From JAJPGZ01 sp041167105 (GTDB taxonomy: Bacteria; Verrucomicrobiota; Verrucomicrobiia; Chthoniobacterales; UBA10450): a stretch of DNA of 27,709 nucleotides. Both the position numbers and the translations under genes were made by a program. Numbering within the stretch: the stretch's first letter is position 1; every line of letters begins with the position of its first letter. Below are positions 1 to 9,678 of the stretch, one piece after another. Below the pieces are notes generated by a model, which saw only the letters and a program-made list of their open reading frames with translations, was not told where the DNA came from and ran no database searches. The stretch lies in NCBI GenBank assembly GCA_041167105.1, contig JBEEGX010000059.1, positions 1 through 27,709 on the forward strand. The letters run 5' to 3'.

Positions 1-506
1 AAGAGGTCAAGAATTTCATGCAACTGCGCAGTCTCGTTTCCCAAATCGAGCTGAATAAGAATGTCGATCTTGAAATTGAGCGCGGCGGCAAGCCGATGAA
101 ACTCACGGCGCAAATCAAAGAACAGCCGGGCGATTATCTCACGCGCGCGCCGCGACAAAACCAGCCGCAGCAGCCTAACGAGCCGGATAACGAGCCGCCG
201 CCTTCCGGCGGTAACGCAGAGAGCGATGCGCTCACCGGCATTCAAGTGAGCGAGCTCACGCCGGACCTCGCGCGCCAACTCGATTTGCCGAACGGCGTGC
301 ATGGCGTGGTCGTGACCGATGTCGATCCGCGAAATGGCGTGGCCGAGTTGCAGAAGGGCGACGTGATCGAAGAACTAAATCAGCAGCCCGTTGCGTCCGT
401 GGCCGATTATCGCAAAGTCGTCGGTGCGATCGACCCGAAGCAGCCGCAGGTGCTTTCGGTTTGTCGCCACCGCGTGCGCTCGTTCGTGGTGGTGCGGCCG
501 CGGTAG
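1..506 (+). CDS. DegP/HtrA-family serine protease, C-terminal part (5' end outside window)
   Basis: This is the end of a periplasmic quality-control protease. The visible part holds the end of a first PDZ domain (pattern NKNVDLEIERGGKPMKLTAQI), a Pro/Asn/Gln-rich linker, and a second complete PDZ domain that starts near GIQVSELTP and contains GVVVTDVDP and the GDVIEELN turn. It ends with FVVVRPR, as HtrA proteins commonly do. The trypsin-like catalytic domain would lie upstream of base 1. The reading frame is open to the window edge (GAG GTC AAG AAT TTC ATG), so the internal ATG at 18 is not the true start. The VDL at 61-72 is encoded by a copy of the iterated word TGTCGATCTT. The family is fairly certain; whether it is DegP, DegQ or DegS cannot be settled from the C-terminus. 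Confidence 0.85.
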   Translation, partial: EVKNFMQLRSLVSQIELNKNVDLEIERGGKPMKLTAQIKEQPGDYLTRAPRQNQPQQPNEPDNEPPPSGGNAESDALTGIQVSELTPDLARQLDLPNGVHGVVVTDVDPRNGVAELQKGDVIEELNQQPVASVADYRKVVGAIDPKQPQVLSVCRHRVRSFVVVRPR

Positions 507-526
507 GTAGATGTCGATCTTGCGCG

Positions 527-566
527 GACACGTTCGGGCGTGAATAAAGCGCCCGCGGGCCGTGTC
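527..566 (+). terminator. Imperfect stem-loop after the HtrA-type gene
   Basis: GACACG (527-532) and GGGCG (536-540) can pair with CGCCC (550-554) and CGTGTC (561-566), with an asymmetric bulge. There is no clear T-tract, so this may be a rho-dependent or processing structure rather than a classical terminator. A copy of the iterated word lies just upstream at 512-521. Confidence 0.35.
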
Positions 567-592
567 GAACTCTCACTAAACTAATTACAAAT

Positions 593-2263
593 ATGAAACG
601 GATACTTTTCGCAGCAGCGACTCTCGCGGCGGTCTTGTTCTCGGCACAACCGAGCAAAGCGGTCGATGTCAGCGTCGATTTCTTTTATGACAACATGTCC
701 GGCGGCAGCTGGATGGAGGTGGGCGATTACGGCTATGTCTGGCAACCGGATGTCGCGGTGAGCGATTCCGCGTGGCGGCCGTACGCCGATGGCTATTGGG
801 CCTACACCGATCTCGGATGGACGTGGGTCTCGTATGAGGATTTCGGTTGGGCCACGTATCATTACGGACGTTGGGCGCGCCTGGCCGATTACGGCTGGGT
901 GTGGGTGCCAGGTCGTGATGAAGATCTGGAATGGGCACCGGCGTGGGTGTCGTGGCGCACTGGCGGTGAATACATCGGCTGGGCGCCGTTGCCTCCGCGA
1001 TCGGTCGGTGTTGTTTATGAAGGTCGACCCTTGGGCGGTGACATCGATATTCAATTCGATATCGGCCCGGCGTGTTACAACTTTGTCGATGTTCGCTACA
1101 TCGGCGAGCCGGTCCTGCGCGAGCGCATCGTCGATTACCGCCAAAACGTCACCTACATCAACCAAACAGTGAACGTCACCAACATCACCTACAAAAATAA
1201 GATCGTTTACAACTACGGCCCGGACATCAACGTCATCAACACGCGCGCAACGCGGCCGATCCAGCGCTTGAAAATCGAGCGCCAGGAGAATGTCGATGTT
1301 GCCGCCGCCGCGAAATCGGGCGGATTGATGAAGCCGCAAGGCGATAAACTCATGGTCTCCGCGCCGATGCACATCAAGAAATCGGGCAAACAGGTCGCAC
1401 CGCCGCAGGTGAAAACGAAAGTGGCAAAGGCGAATTTCGATCGCGGATGGTCGGTCGTTGGCGATGAGAAAGCGCAAAACGACTTCAAGCAGCAAATGAA
1501 GACGCAACAGGGTCGCAAGGCCGAGGTGCTCTCGAAAATGGGCGCGAACACGAAAGCCGCGGCGCAAACGGGTGCTTCATCCGAGGCTGCGACTGGCGCT
1601 TCGGTTTCCGCTGAGGCCGGAGCTTCGGCTGCGCCGGTTGAAAAAGGCAAAGGCCGTGGACGCAATCGCGGCGCGGAAAAATTCGAAAAGCAAAATGCTG
1701 CGGTCGGAGCGACTGGCGAAGCCGGTGCCAGCGCGAGCGTAGCGCCCGCGGTAAGTGCGCCGCCTAACGAGCCCACAGTGGGCGGACGTGGTCGACACAA
1801 GGACAAGAGCGCGGAACAATTTAACGCCAACAATCCACCGGCCGGCGCAGCGGAGACGAACGCAGCTGCAGGAGCGAGTGCGAGCGTTGCTCCGGCAGAT
1901 CAAACCCGCGTCGGTGGACGCCGTGGCCGTAGGTTTGAGCAACCGCCGCAGGGCCCACAAGGTCCACAAGGTTCGCAGGCTCAACAGTTCGGACAAGGCA
2001 ACCAGAACGCGCCTGTAGATCAGAACGATCGCGGCCGGCGCGGACGTCGTCTTGAGCAACCGCCAGACGCGGGGTCTCCGCCGCCGAGCAATCCGCGCAA
2101 CCAAGTCGGACAAGGCGTTGACCGTCGCGGCGAGCGCGGTAATCGCCCGGAAGGCGTTGGGCAGGGGGAAGCGCCGGCACAGTCACCGGGCCAGGTACAG
2201 GGCAAACATGAAGGTCGCGGCAAGAACAAACCGGAAGCTTCGCCTTCAGTTACTCCGCAATAA
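593..2263 (+). CDS. Exported DUF6600-type protein with low-complexity C-terminal tail
   Basis: The 556-residue product starts with a clear signal peptide (MKRILFAAATLAAVLFSAQPSKA). Residues about 25-145 are rich in Trp, Tyr and Gly, with repeats such as GDYGYVWQP, GYWAYTDLGWTWVSYE, YGRWARL and YGWVWVPG, then WAPAWVSWR and GWAPLPP. This pattern is typical of the DUF6600 family, whose function is unknown. The region to about residue 300 is rich in Asn and Val. The tail from about 310 onward is Ala/Gly/Pro/Gln/Arg-rich with degenerate repeats (GKGRGRNRG, VGGRGRHKD, VGGRRGRRFEQPP, RGRRGRRLEQPP). The tail is probably disordered and very basic. The gene stands alone, with a strong terminator behind it. 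It carries only near-matches of the iterated word (TGTCGATGTT), no exact copy. Confidence 0.8.
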   Translation: MKRILFAAATLAAVLFSAQPSKAVDVSVDFFYDNMSGGSWMEVGDYGYVWQPDVAVSDSAWRPYADGYWAYTDLGWTWVSYEDFGWATYHYGRWARLADYGWVWVPGRDEDLEWAPAWVSWRTGGEYIGWAPLPPRSVGVVYEGRPLGGDIDIQFDIGPACYNFVDVRYIGEPVLRERIVDYRQNVTYINQTVNVTNITYKNKIVYNYGPDINVINTRATRPIQRLKIERQENVDVAAAAKSGGLMKPQGDKLMVSAPMHIKKSGKQVAPPQVKTKVAKANFDRGWSVVGDEKAQNDFKQQMKTQQGRKAEVLSKMGANTKAAAQTGASSEAATGASVSAEAGASAAPVEKGKGRGRNRGAEKFEKQNAAVGATGEAGASASVAPAVSAPPNEPTVGGRGRHKDKSAEQFNANNPPAGAAETNAAAGASASVAPADQTRVGGRRGRRFEQPPQGPQGPQGSQAQQFGQGNQNAPVDQNDRGRRGRRLEQPPDAGSPPPSNPRNQVGQGVDRRGERGNRPEGVGQGEAPAQSPGQVQGKHEGRGKNKPEASPSVTPQ

Positions 2264-2281
2264 GAATCGAGCCAGCTTCAC

Positions 2282-2309
2282 AACGGCCCCGGCGAAATCC
2301 GGGGCCGTT
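2282..2309 (+). terminator. Rho-independent terminator after the DUF6600-type gene
   Basis: AACGGCCCCGG (2282-2292) pairs perfectly with CCGGGGCCGTT (2299-2309) around the 6-base loop CGAAAT, followed by TTGTGT. This is a very stable GC-rich stem placed 18 bases after the stop codon. Confidence 0.85.
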
Positions 2310-2319
2310 TTGTGTACGC

Positions 2320-2345
2320 AAGATCGACATCGTACAAGATCGACA
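2320..2345. repeat. Tandem pair of the iterated word AAGATCGACA between convergent genes
   Basis: Exact copies lie at 2320-2329 and 2336-2345, repeated with a 16-base period, between the terminator and the stop codon of asd. Both copies have the same orientation. Similar pairs occur at 17762-17786 and 22423-22447. Confidence 0.85.
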
Positions 2346-2346
2346 A

Positions 2347-3342
2347 TTACAGCAGCTCGGCGATCTGCACCGCGTTTAACGCCGCGCCTTTGAGCAACTG
2401 ATCGCCCGAAACCCAAAATGACAACCCATTCTCGAACGCGCAATCGATCCGCACACGCCCGACTTCGCAGTTGTCTTTTCCGGCAACAGCGAGCGGCATC
2501 GGATAACGCGACTTGTTAGGCTCATCGACGAGTTCCAATCCCGGCGCTTTAGCGAGAACTTCATGCGCTTGTTCGACCGAAACTTTGCGCTCGAACTCCG
2601 CGCTCACCGCGACCGAATGCGCGCGATACACCGGCACGCGCACGCAAGTGACCGAGGCGCGAAACTCCGGCAGATGCATTATCTTGCGCCCTTCATTTTG
2701 GAATTTCATTTCTTCCTTGGTGTAGCCGCTCTCGAGAAACGAATCGACCTGCGGCAGCACGTTGAACGCGATCTGATGTGGATAAACTTCTGGAGTTGAT
2801 TGTCGATCTTGCGCGGATGCGGCGACTTGCTCGCGCAATTCATCGATCGCGCGCTGGCCGCTTCCGGAAACCGCCTGATAACTCGCGGCAAAAACTCGCT
2901 TCACCCCAAACGCGCGATGCAGCGGATACAACGCCATCAACGCGACCGCGGTGGTGCAATTCGGATTCGCGATGATTCCGTGATGTTGCTTCACGTCTTC
3001 GCCGTTGATCTCCGGAATCACCAGCGGCACATCGGGATCCATTCGAAAAGCAGAAGTGTTATCGATCGCGACGGCGCCGGCATCGCGCGCAATCGGAACA
3101 AATTTGCGCGAGACATCTCCGCCGGCGCTGAAAAATGCGATGTCGATCTTAGCGAATGAATTTTCGTTCAGCTCTTCGACTTTGATCGATTCACCGCGAA
3201 ACGAAATCGATTTGCCGGCGGAACGCGCGGAACTGAGCGCGCGCAAACTCGCGACCGGAAAACTTCTGCGTTCGAGCACGCGCAAAAGCTCGGCGCCGAC
3301 GGCGCCGGTCGCGCCGACGATTGCGACGTGATAATTTTTCAT
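2347..3342 (-). CDS. asd: Aspartate-semialdehyde dehydrogenase
   Basis: It makes aspartate 4-semialdehyde from aspartyl phosphate with NADPH, at the branch point to lysine/diaminopimelate, threonine and methionine. The N-terminal Rossmann motif is GATGAVG (residues 10-16). The catalytic Cys129 lies in NPNCTT. Also visible are SYQAVSGSG, the YPHQIAFN segment and the substrate-binding region around YRAHSVAV. I chose the ATG at 3342 (MKNYHVAIVG), which matches usual family starts; a longer form from GTG at 3366 would add eight unlikely residues. The 331-residue length is normal. A variable loop (AASAQDRQSTPEVYPH) has taken up a copy of the iterated word without a change of length, and KIDIAFFSAGG carries another. 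The gene diverges from the YkuD gene, with only 31 bases between starts. Confidence 0.95.
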   Translation of the reverse strand: MKNYHVAIVGATGAVGAELLRVLERRSFPVASLRALSSARSAGKSISFRGESIKVEELNENSFAKIDIAFFSAGGDVSRKFVPIARDAGAVAIDNTSAFRMDPDVPLVIPEINGEDVKQHHGIIANPNCTTAVALMALYPLHRAFGVKRVFAASYQAVSGSGQRAIDELREQVAASAQDRQSTPEVYPHQIAFNVLPQVDSFLESGYTKEEMKFQNEGRKIMHLPEFRASVTCVRVPVYRAHSVAVSAEFERKVSVEQAHEVLAKAPGLELVDEPNKSRYPMPLAVAGKDNCEVGRVRIDCAFENGLSFWVSGDQLLKGAALNAVQIAELL

Positions 3343-3373
3343 CGGCAGGCGATTGTAACGCCGCACTCAGCCG

Positions 3374-3835
3374 ATGCAAACAAACCAACGCAAGATCGAC
3401 ATCTCCATTCGCGAGCAATCGCTCCGATTAAAAGAAGGACGCAAAACATTGCGCCAATTCCCGATTTCCAGTTCGCGTTTCGGTCTCGGGACCAAGGAAG
3501 GCAGCAACAAAACGCCGCTCGGAAAGTTTCGCATCGCGGAAAAAATCGGCGCGGGCGAAGCGGCCGGCACGATTTTCAAATCGCGCGTCCCGCTCGGCCC
3601 TAACGACCCGCTGCCGCAGACGGATGATTTCATCACCTCGCGCATCATGTGGCTTGACGGTTTGGACAAACGCAACGCGAATACGCACGCTCGATTCGTC
3701 TACATTCACGGGACGAAACACGAGAACACGATCGGCACGCCGGACAGCCACGGCTGCATCCGGATGCGCAACGCGGACGTGATCGAGCTCTTCGATTTGG
3801 TCGCGGAAGGAACGCCGGTGAGCATTCGCAAATGA
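3374..3835 (+). CDS. YkuD-domain L,D-transpeptidase-like protein, no signal peptide
   Basis: This 153-residue YkuD-fold protein carries the full catalytic signature: HGT near residue 113, then SHGCIRMRN with the nucleophilic Cys. L,D-transpeptidases form 3-3 peptidoglycan cross-links or attach proteins to peptidoglycan. This one has no recognisable signal peptide and starts directly with the domain (KIDISIREQSLRL). It could be exported by an unusual route, or the real start could differ, but the divergent asd gene leaves little room. The start region contains a copy of the iterated word (3392-3401) that encodes KID. The wording GTKEGSNKTPLGKF is typical of the family. Confidence 0.85.
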   Translation: MQTNQRKIDISIREQSLRLKEGRKTLRQFPISSSRFGLGTKEGSNKTPLGKFRIAEKIGAGEAAGTIFKSRVPLGPNDPLPQTDDFITSRIMWLDGLDKRNANTHARFVYIHGTKHENTIGTPDSHGCIRMRNADVIELFDLVAEGTPVSIRK

Positions 3836-3877
3836 AGATTTCGATCTTGCGTGCGTCCAAAAGTTCCGAGAAAAGCG

Positions 3878-3906
3878 TTGCGTCAGTGTAGTTCCCACCC
3901 TAGAAC
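3878..3906 (+). promoter_or_regulatory. Candidate sigma-70-type promoter for the small lipoprotein
   Basis: TTGCGT (3878-3883) and TAGAAC (3901-3906) are separated by exactly 17 bases. They lie about 40 bases upstream of a strongly marked translation start. Each hexamer only partly matches the consensus, so this is tentative. Confidence 0.35.
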
Positions 3907-3928
3907 TTCGTCAGCAACCGGCTGTGAA

Positions 3929-3934
3929 AGGAGG
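3929..3934 (+). promoter_or_regulatory. Strong Shine-Dalgarno sequence AGGAGG fixing a TTG start
   Basis: AAAGGAGG is nearly full anti-SD complementarity and sits nine bases before the TTG at 3944. Most genes in this window lack any visible SD, so this one stands out and decides the start of the small lipoprotein. Confidence 0.75.
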
Positions 3935-3943
3935 CGATATACA

Positions 3944-4075
3944 TTGAATTTTTTGAAAGCGATCATGATCATGACGGTGTTGGCAGGCGCTCTGAGTCTG
4001 GGCGCGTGCTCGCAGCACAAGGAATCGGCGGCGACAACGACCAGCGCGAGCTCGACTCACGGCTACTCGAAATAA
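3944..4075 (+). CDS. Very small lipoprotein (43 residues), TTG start
   Basis: The product starts NFLKAIMIMTVLAGALSLGAC after the initiator residue. It has a short basic n-region, a hydrophobic core and a lipobox (LGAC) near residue 22, followed by a short polar tail rich in Ser and Thr (SQHKESAATTTSASS). Signal peptidase II processing would leave a lipidated peptide of about 20 residues. It resembles entericidin-type small lipoproteins in plan, but I cannot assign it to that family. The TTG start is supported by a strong SD at the right distance. An upstream ATG at 3851 in the same frame has no SD and would break the signal peptide. A perfect terminator follows. Confidence 0.7.
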   Translation: MNFLKAIMIMTVLAGALSLGACSQHKESAATTTSASSTHGYSK

Positions 4076-4094
4076 GTCTTCTGCCCTTAACGAA

Positions 4095-4128
4095 AAGGCC
4101 AGATCGTTTGTGCGATCTGGCCTTTTTT
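4095..4128 (+). terminator. Rho-independent terminator after the small lipoprotein
   Basis: AAGGCCAGATCG (4095-4106) pairs perfectly with CGATCTGGCCTT (4113-4124) around the loop TTTGTG, and the run TTTTTT follows. This is a textbook intrinsic terminator and makes the lipoprotein a single-gene unit. Confidence 0.92.
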
Positions 4129-4155
4129 CTTCTCTTGAATTAAGTCTCCAGCCGC

Positions 4156-4785
4156 ATGAGGTCTCGAATCTTGTCGACGAAATCGATCTCCGTTTTGATT
4201 TTTGTGCTGGCGCTTTCGGCCATCACAGCCTCGGCACGCGATGAGGGATCGATCAAAGATTTGCGCAATGCCCTGGTCGCGCTCTCGCCTGATGTCGATC
4301 CGCGCGAGGCCGAGTTGTTGTCTGCGACGGCGCACACGATGTCGCGCCAACTCGCGCGCGAGTACGGCGTCACATTATTCCCCGGGTTTCAGAACTTTCT
4401 CGTCAACGTCGGCGCGCGGGAAAAGGGTTTTTGCGCGCATTACACGCGCGACATCGGCACGCGCTTGAAAGAATTTCGTTTCAAAACGCTCGTCCTGCAT
4501 TGGGGCGCGGCCTACGCGAAACTCAGCGATGAAAACAATGCGCTCGTCGTCACCGCGCGCGGTCAGCCTTTCCAGGATGGAATCGTGCTCGACGCATGGC
4601 GGCGCGCCGGGCGTCTCTGGTGGTCGCCGGTGAAGAAAGATTACGATTACGAAGTGCGACATGGGGTATCGCTCAATCGATTAAGCGCCGAGCATTCGGG
4701 TGTGACCGCGTGGAAAGAGGACCTGCAGGAAACCGCGTGGTTGCAGGATACGGGATCGACTAAGTCGAAAACGAAACGGAATTAA
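4156..4785 (+). CDS. Exported protein of unknown function, possible cysteine-peptidase-like fold
   Basis: This 209-residue protein has an N-terminal signal peptide (hydrophobic stretch about 11-26, ending near SAR). The mature part contains spaced motifs that look conserved in style: FPGFQNFLVNVG (75-86), GFCAHY with Cys93 and His95, LVLHWGAAY (112-120), ENNALVVTARG (126-136) and GIVLDAWRRAGRLWW (142-156), then a Tyr/Asp-rich stretch. The order Cys, then a polar position before a hydrophobic strand, then Asp-x-Trp recalls papain/transglutaminase-like folds, but the expected catalytic His would be Asn127 or Asn128 here, so activity is doubtful. I do not recognise the family. It follows a terminator and may share transcription with hutH 35 bases downstream. 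Confidence 0.7.
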   Translation: MRSRILSTKSISVLIFVLALSAITASARDEGSIKDLRNALVALSPDVDPREAELLSATAHTMSRQLAREYGVTLFPGFQNFLVNVGAREKGFCAHYTRDIGTRLKEFRFKTLVLHWGAAYAKLSDENNALVVTARGQPFQDGIVLDAWRRAGRLWWSPVKKDYDYEVRHGVSLNRLSAEHSGVTAWKEDLQETAWLQDTGSTKSKTKRN

Positions 4786-4820
4786 TCGACGCGCACTGAC
4801 CTTTGGTTACGTTTGCCCGC

Positions 4821-6316
4821 ATGGAATTGCGCGGCGAACGCTTGTCCTTGGTTGATGTGGCGAATGTCGCGCTACGCGCTGAGTCGGTAAAAATTTCAAA
4901 CTCGATGCGCGGCCGCATCGCGGCGTCGCGCAAAGTCATCGAAGACATCGTTGCGCGCGATACCGTCGTTTACGGTATCAACACCGGCTTCGGAAAACTT
5001 TCCGATGTGCGCATTGCGCGCGAGGAATTGCGCGAGCTGCAACTGAATCTCGTGCGCAGCCATTCCTGCGGAATCGGCGCGCCGCTCTCGGAGCCGGAAG
5101 TGCGCGCGATGATGTTGCTGCGCGCGAATGTGCTCACGCTCGGCTTCAGCGGCATTCGTGAAGTAGTTGTCGATCTTTTATGCGAAATGCTCAACCGCCG
5201 CGTGCATCCGGTCATTCCCGAGAAAGGTTCCGTCGGCGCCAGTGGCGATCTCGCGCCGCTCGCGCATTTGGCCCTGACCTTGATCGGCGAAGGCGAAGCG
5301 TTTTTCGATGGCGAACGCATGAGCAGCGCGGATGCGCTGGCGCGCGAGAAGCTCAAGCCGGTTGTGCTCGAGGCGAAAGAAGGCCTCGCGTTACTCAACG
5401 GCACGCAAGCGATGCACTCGGTTGGCGGATTGTCGATCTTGCGCGGAAAGCGAATGACGAATCTCGCCGATGTCGCCGGGGCCATGACGCTCGAAGGATT
5501 GCGCGATTCGCCCGATGCGTTTGACGTTCGCGTGCAAAATGCGCGGCCGCATCCGGGCCAGCGCGACGCCGCGCTGCATTTGTTAGGCCTGTTACAGGGC
5601 AGCGAAATTCGCGAATCGCATCGCGAAAACGATCCGCGCGTGCAGGACGCGTACAGCATTCGTTGCATGCCGCAGGTGCACGGCGCTGTGCGTGGCGCGC
5701 TCGGGCATTGCGAAGAAATTTTGTTGATCGAATCAGCGTCCGCGACCGACAACCCGCTCGTGTTCGCCGACGACAACGAAGTTATTTCCGGCGGAAATTT
5801 TCACGGCGCGCCGCTCGCGCTGGCCTTCGATTACGCCGCCATTGCACTTGTCGATCTTATGAATATCAGCGAGCGCCGCATCGATCGTCTCGTGAATCCG
5901 GACAAGAGCGAAGGGCTTCCTGCGTTCCTCGCACGCAAACCTGGTTTGCAATCCGGTTTCATGATTCCGCACGTCGCCGCGGCGGCGTTGTTGAACGAAG
6001 CGCGCGTTCTTGCGCATCCCGCCGGCAGCGACAACATCACCACTTCCGGGAGCAAGGAAGATCACGTCTCGATGGGAATGACGAGCGCGTTGAAATTGCG
6101 AGCGATTGTCGATCTTGCCGAAAATATTTTCGCGATTGAGCTGCTCGCCGGCGCGGAAGCGCTCGAGCACCGGCGCCCATTGCGCGGCGGAAAAGGCGTC
6201 GAGCAAGCTTTCGCGCTCGTTAGGCAAATCGCGGCGCCCCTGACGCAAGACCGACCGATGTCGAATGACATCGCGCAAGTTGCACAAGCGATTCGCGCGG
6301 GAAATTTTGATTCGTT

Positions 6317-6320
<4 letters not shown>
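4821..6320 (+). CDS. hutH: Histidine ammonia-lyase (histidase)
   Basis: It deaminates L-histidine non-oxidatively to trans-urocanate, the first step of histidine breakdown. The MIO prosthetic group forms from the Ala140-Ser141-Gly142 triad in GSVGASGDLAPLAH. Other landmarks are YGINTGFGKLSDV near residue 54, QDAYSIRCMPQVHG, and the SGGNFHG and GSKEDHVSMG segments. The 499-residue length is normal. I chose ATG at 4821 (MELRGERLSL); a TTG at 4803 would add six residues. It begins the hut block and its stop overlaps the hutU start (ATGA). Four copies of the iterated word lie inside (5168, 5431, 5849, 6107). Confidence 0.97.
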
Positions 6321-7981
<1,661 letters not shown>

Positions 7982-7983
7982 TT

Positions 7984-9678
7984 ATGCAAAAGCTGATCGA
8001 ATGCGTGCCGAATTTTTCGGAGGGCTGCGACGCAGATGTGCTTCGACAGATCACGGCGGCGATTGAATCGGTCGACGGCGTTTCGTTGCTCGATGTCGAT
8101 CCTGGCGCGACGACGAATCGAACCGTGGTCACGTTTGTGGGCCGTCCAGAGGCAGCGGTGGAAGCTGCATTCCGCGGAATGCAAAAAGCGGCGGAGTTGA
8201 TCGACATGCGCAAACACAAAGGCGCGCATCCACGAATGGGCGCGACCGATGTTTGTCCGTTCATTCCGGTGAGCAATGTGAGTTGGGAGGAAGCGATCGC
8301 GTGTGCGGAGAAATTGGGAAAGCGCGTCGGCGAGGAATTAAAGATTCCTGTTTATCTTTACGAGCGGGCGGCGAAAAATCCGGCGCGCAAGAATCTGGCG
8401 GTTGTTCGCGCCGGGGAATACGAAGGATTTGGCGAGAAGATTAAAAATCCGGCGTGGAAGCCGGATTTCGGTCCGGCGGAGTTCAACGCGAAATCCGGCG
8501 CGACTGCGATTGGCGCGCGGGAGTTCCTAGTCGCTTACAATGTTAATCTAAACACAAAAGCCGTACGACGTGCGAACGCGGTGGCGTTCGATATTCGCGA
8601 AAACGGCCGCGTGAAAACACATGACGGCACGCCGACGGGAAAACCCGTGCTCGATGAAAAAGGCGAGCCAGTGCGCGTGCCGGGAATGCTGAAGCACGTC
8701 AAAGCGATCGGTTGGTATGTGGAGGAATATGGCATCGCACAGGTTTCGATAAATTTGACGAACATCGACATCACACCGTTGCACGCGGCGTTTGATGCCT
8801 GCGTCGAATCGGCCAGCAAACGCGGGCTGCGCGTGACCGGATCGGAGATAGTCGGCATGGTGCCGAAGAAATCTTTGCTCGACGCCGGCCGATATTTTTT
8901 GCGCAAACAAAACTGGTCAGAAGGCGCGTCGGAGGAAGAGTTGATCGACATCGCAATCCGCTCGATGGGATTGAGTGAACTGAAGCTGTTCGATCCGAAG
9001 GAAAAAATCATCGAACTCAAAATGGAATCCGCTGCGCCAAAGAAATCGCTCGTAAAAATGGATCTGCGCCAGTTTTGCAATGAAACAGTGAGCGATTCGC
9101 CTGCGCCCGGTGGCGGCTCGGTCGCCGCGCTCATGGGTGCGCTCGGGGCGTCGTTAGGCGGAATGGTCGCGAATTTGTCCGCCGGAAAGCGCGGGTGGGA
9201 AGATAAGCTCAAGTTTTTTAGCGATTGGGCGGTGAAGGCGCAGCAATTGAAAGACGAATTGTTGTTTCTGGTCGATGAAGACACGGCCGCGTTTAACAAA
9301 GTGATGGCGGCATTCGCGTTGCCGAAACAATCGACCGAAGAAAAGACGGCGCGTGGAAATGCGATCGAAGCGGCGAACAAATACGCCGCGGAAATCCCGC
9401 TGCGCGTGATGGAGACTGCTTGTCGATCTTACGAGCTGCTCGCGGACATGGCGGAGAACGGAAATCCAAATTCGATCTCCGATGTCGGCGTCGGCGCACT
9501 GGCAACGCGCGCGTGTGTCGAAGGCGCAGCATTGAACGTGCGAATCAATCTCGGCGGACTGAAAGACGAAACATTCAAGTCAGGGTCGCGCGAGAAGCTG
9601 GAAAAGCTCGGAAGCCAATCGGAAAGCGAATTCAAACGCATTCAACAGATCGTCGAAACGAAGCTGAACAAATCGTGA
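7984..9678 (+). CDS. ftcD: Bifunctional glutamate formimidoyltransferase / formimidoyltetrahydrofolate cyclodeaminase
   Basis: This 564-residue fusion moves the formimino group of N-formimino-L-glutamate to tetrahydrofolate, giving glutamate. It then releases ammonia to form 5,10-methenyl-THF. The transferase part (about 1-330) begins IECVPNFSEG and has LLDVDPGATTNRTVVTFVG and HKGAHPRMGATDVCPF. The cyclodeaminase part (about 355-560) begins FCNETVSDSPAPGGGSVAAL and ends with the helical ACVEGAALNVRINL region. This fused, folate-dependent route, known from animals and some bacteria, replaces the HutG or HutF hydrolases; neither is seen here. It starts two bases after the hutU stop and overlaps hutI by four bases (GTGA). 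CRSYELL at 9421 shows the iterated word in a rarely used frame. Confidence 0.95.
   Translation: MQKLIECVPNFSEGCDADVLRQITAAIESVDGVSLLDVDPGATTNRTVVTFVGRPEAAVEAAFRGMQKAAELIDMRKHKGAHPRMGATDVCPFIPVSNVSWEEAIACAEKLGKRVGEELKIPVYLYERAAKNPARKNLAVVRAGEYEGFGEKIKNPAWKPDFGPAEFNAKSGATAIGAREFLVAYNVNLNTKAVRRANAVAFDIRENGRVKTHDGTPTGKPVLDEKGEPVRVPGMLKHVKAIGWYVEEYGIAQVSINLTNIDITPLHAAFDACVESASKRGLRVTGSEIVGMVPKKSLLDAGRYFLRKQNWSEGASEEELIDIAIRSMGLSELKLFDPKEKIIELKMESAAPKKSLVKMDLRQFCNETVSDSPAPGGGSVAALMGALGASLGGMVANLSAGKRGWEDKLKFFSDWAVKAQQLKDELLFLVDEDTAAFNKVMAAFALPKQSTEEKTARGNAIEAANKYAAEIPLRVMETACRSYELLADMAENGNPNSISDVGVGALATRACVEGAALNVRINLGGLKDETFKSGSREKLEKLGSQSESEFKRIQQIVETKLNKS

Noticed and set aside
441..506. Frameshift at the end of the HtrA-type gene
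   Set aside because: The C-terminus LSVCRHRVRSFVVVRPR is unusual, but it keeps the expected FVVV strand in frame, so no frameshift is needed.
581..1567. Long antisense open frame opposite the DUF6600-type gene
   Set aside because: It is a shadow of a GC-rich coding strand. The plus-strand gene has a signal peptide, a family pattern and a terminator.
3836..3850. Copy of the iterated word after the first YkuD gene (TTTCGATCTT)
   Set aside because: It has one mismatch, so it is not counted among the exact copies; it may be a decayed copy.
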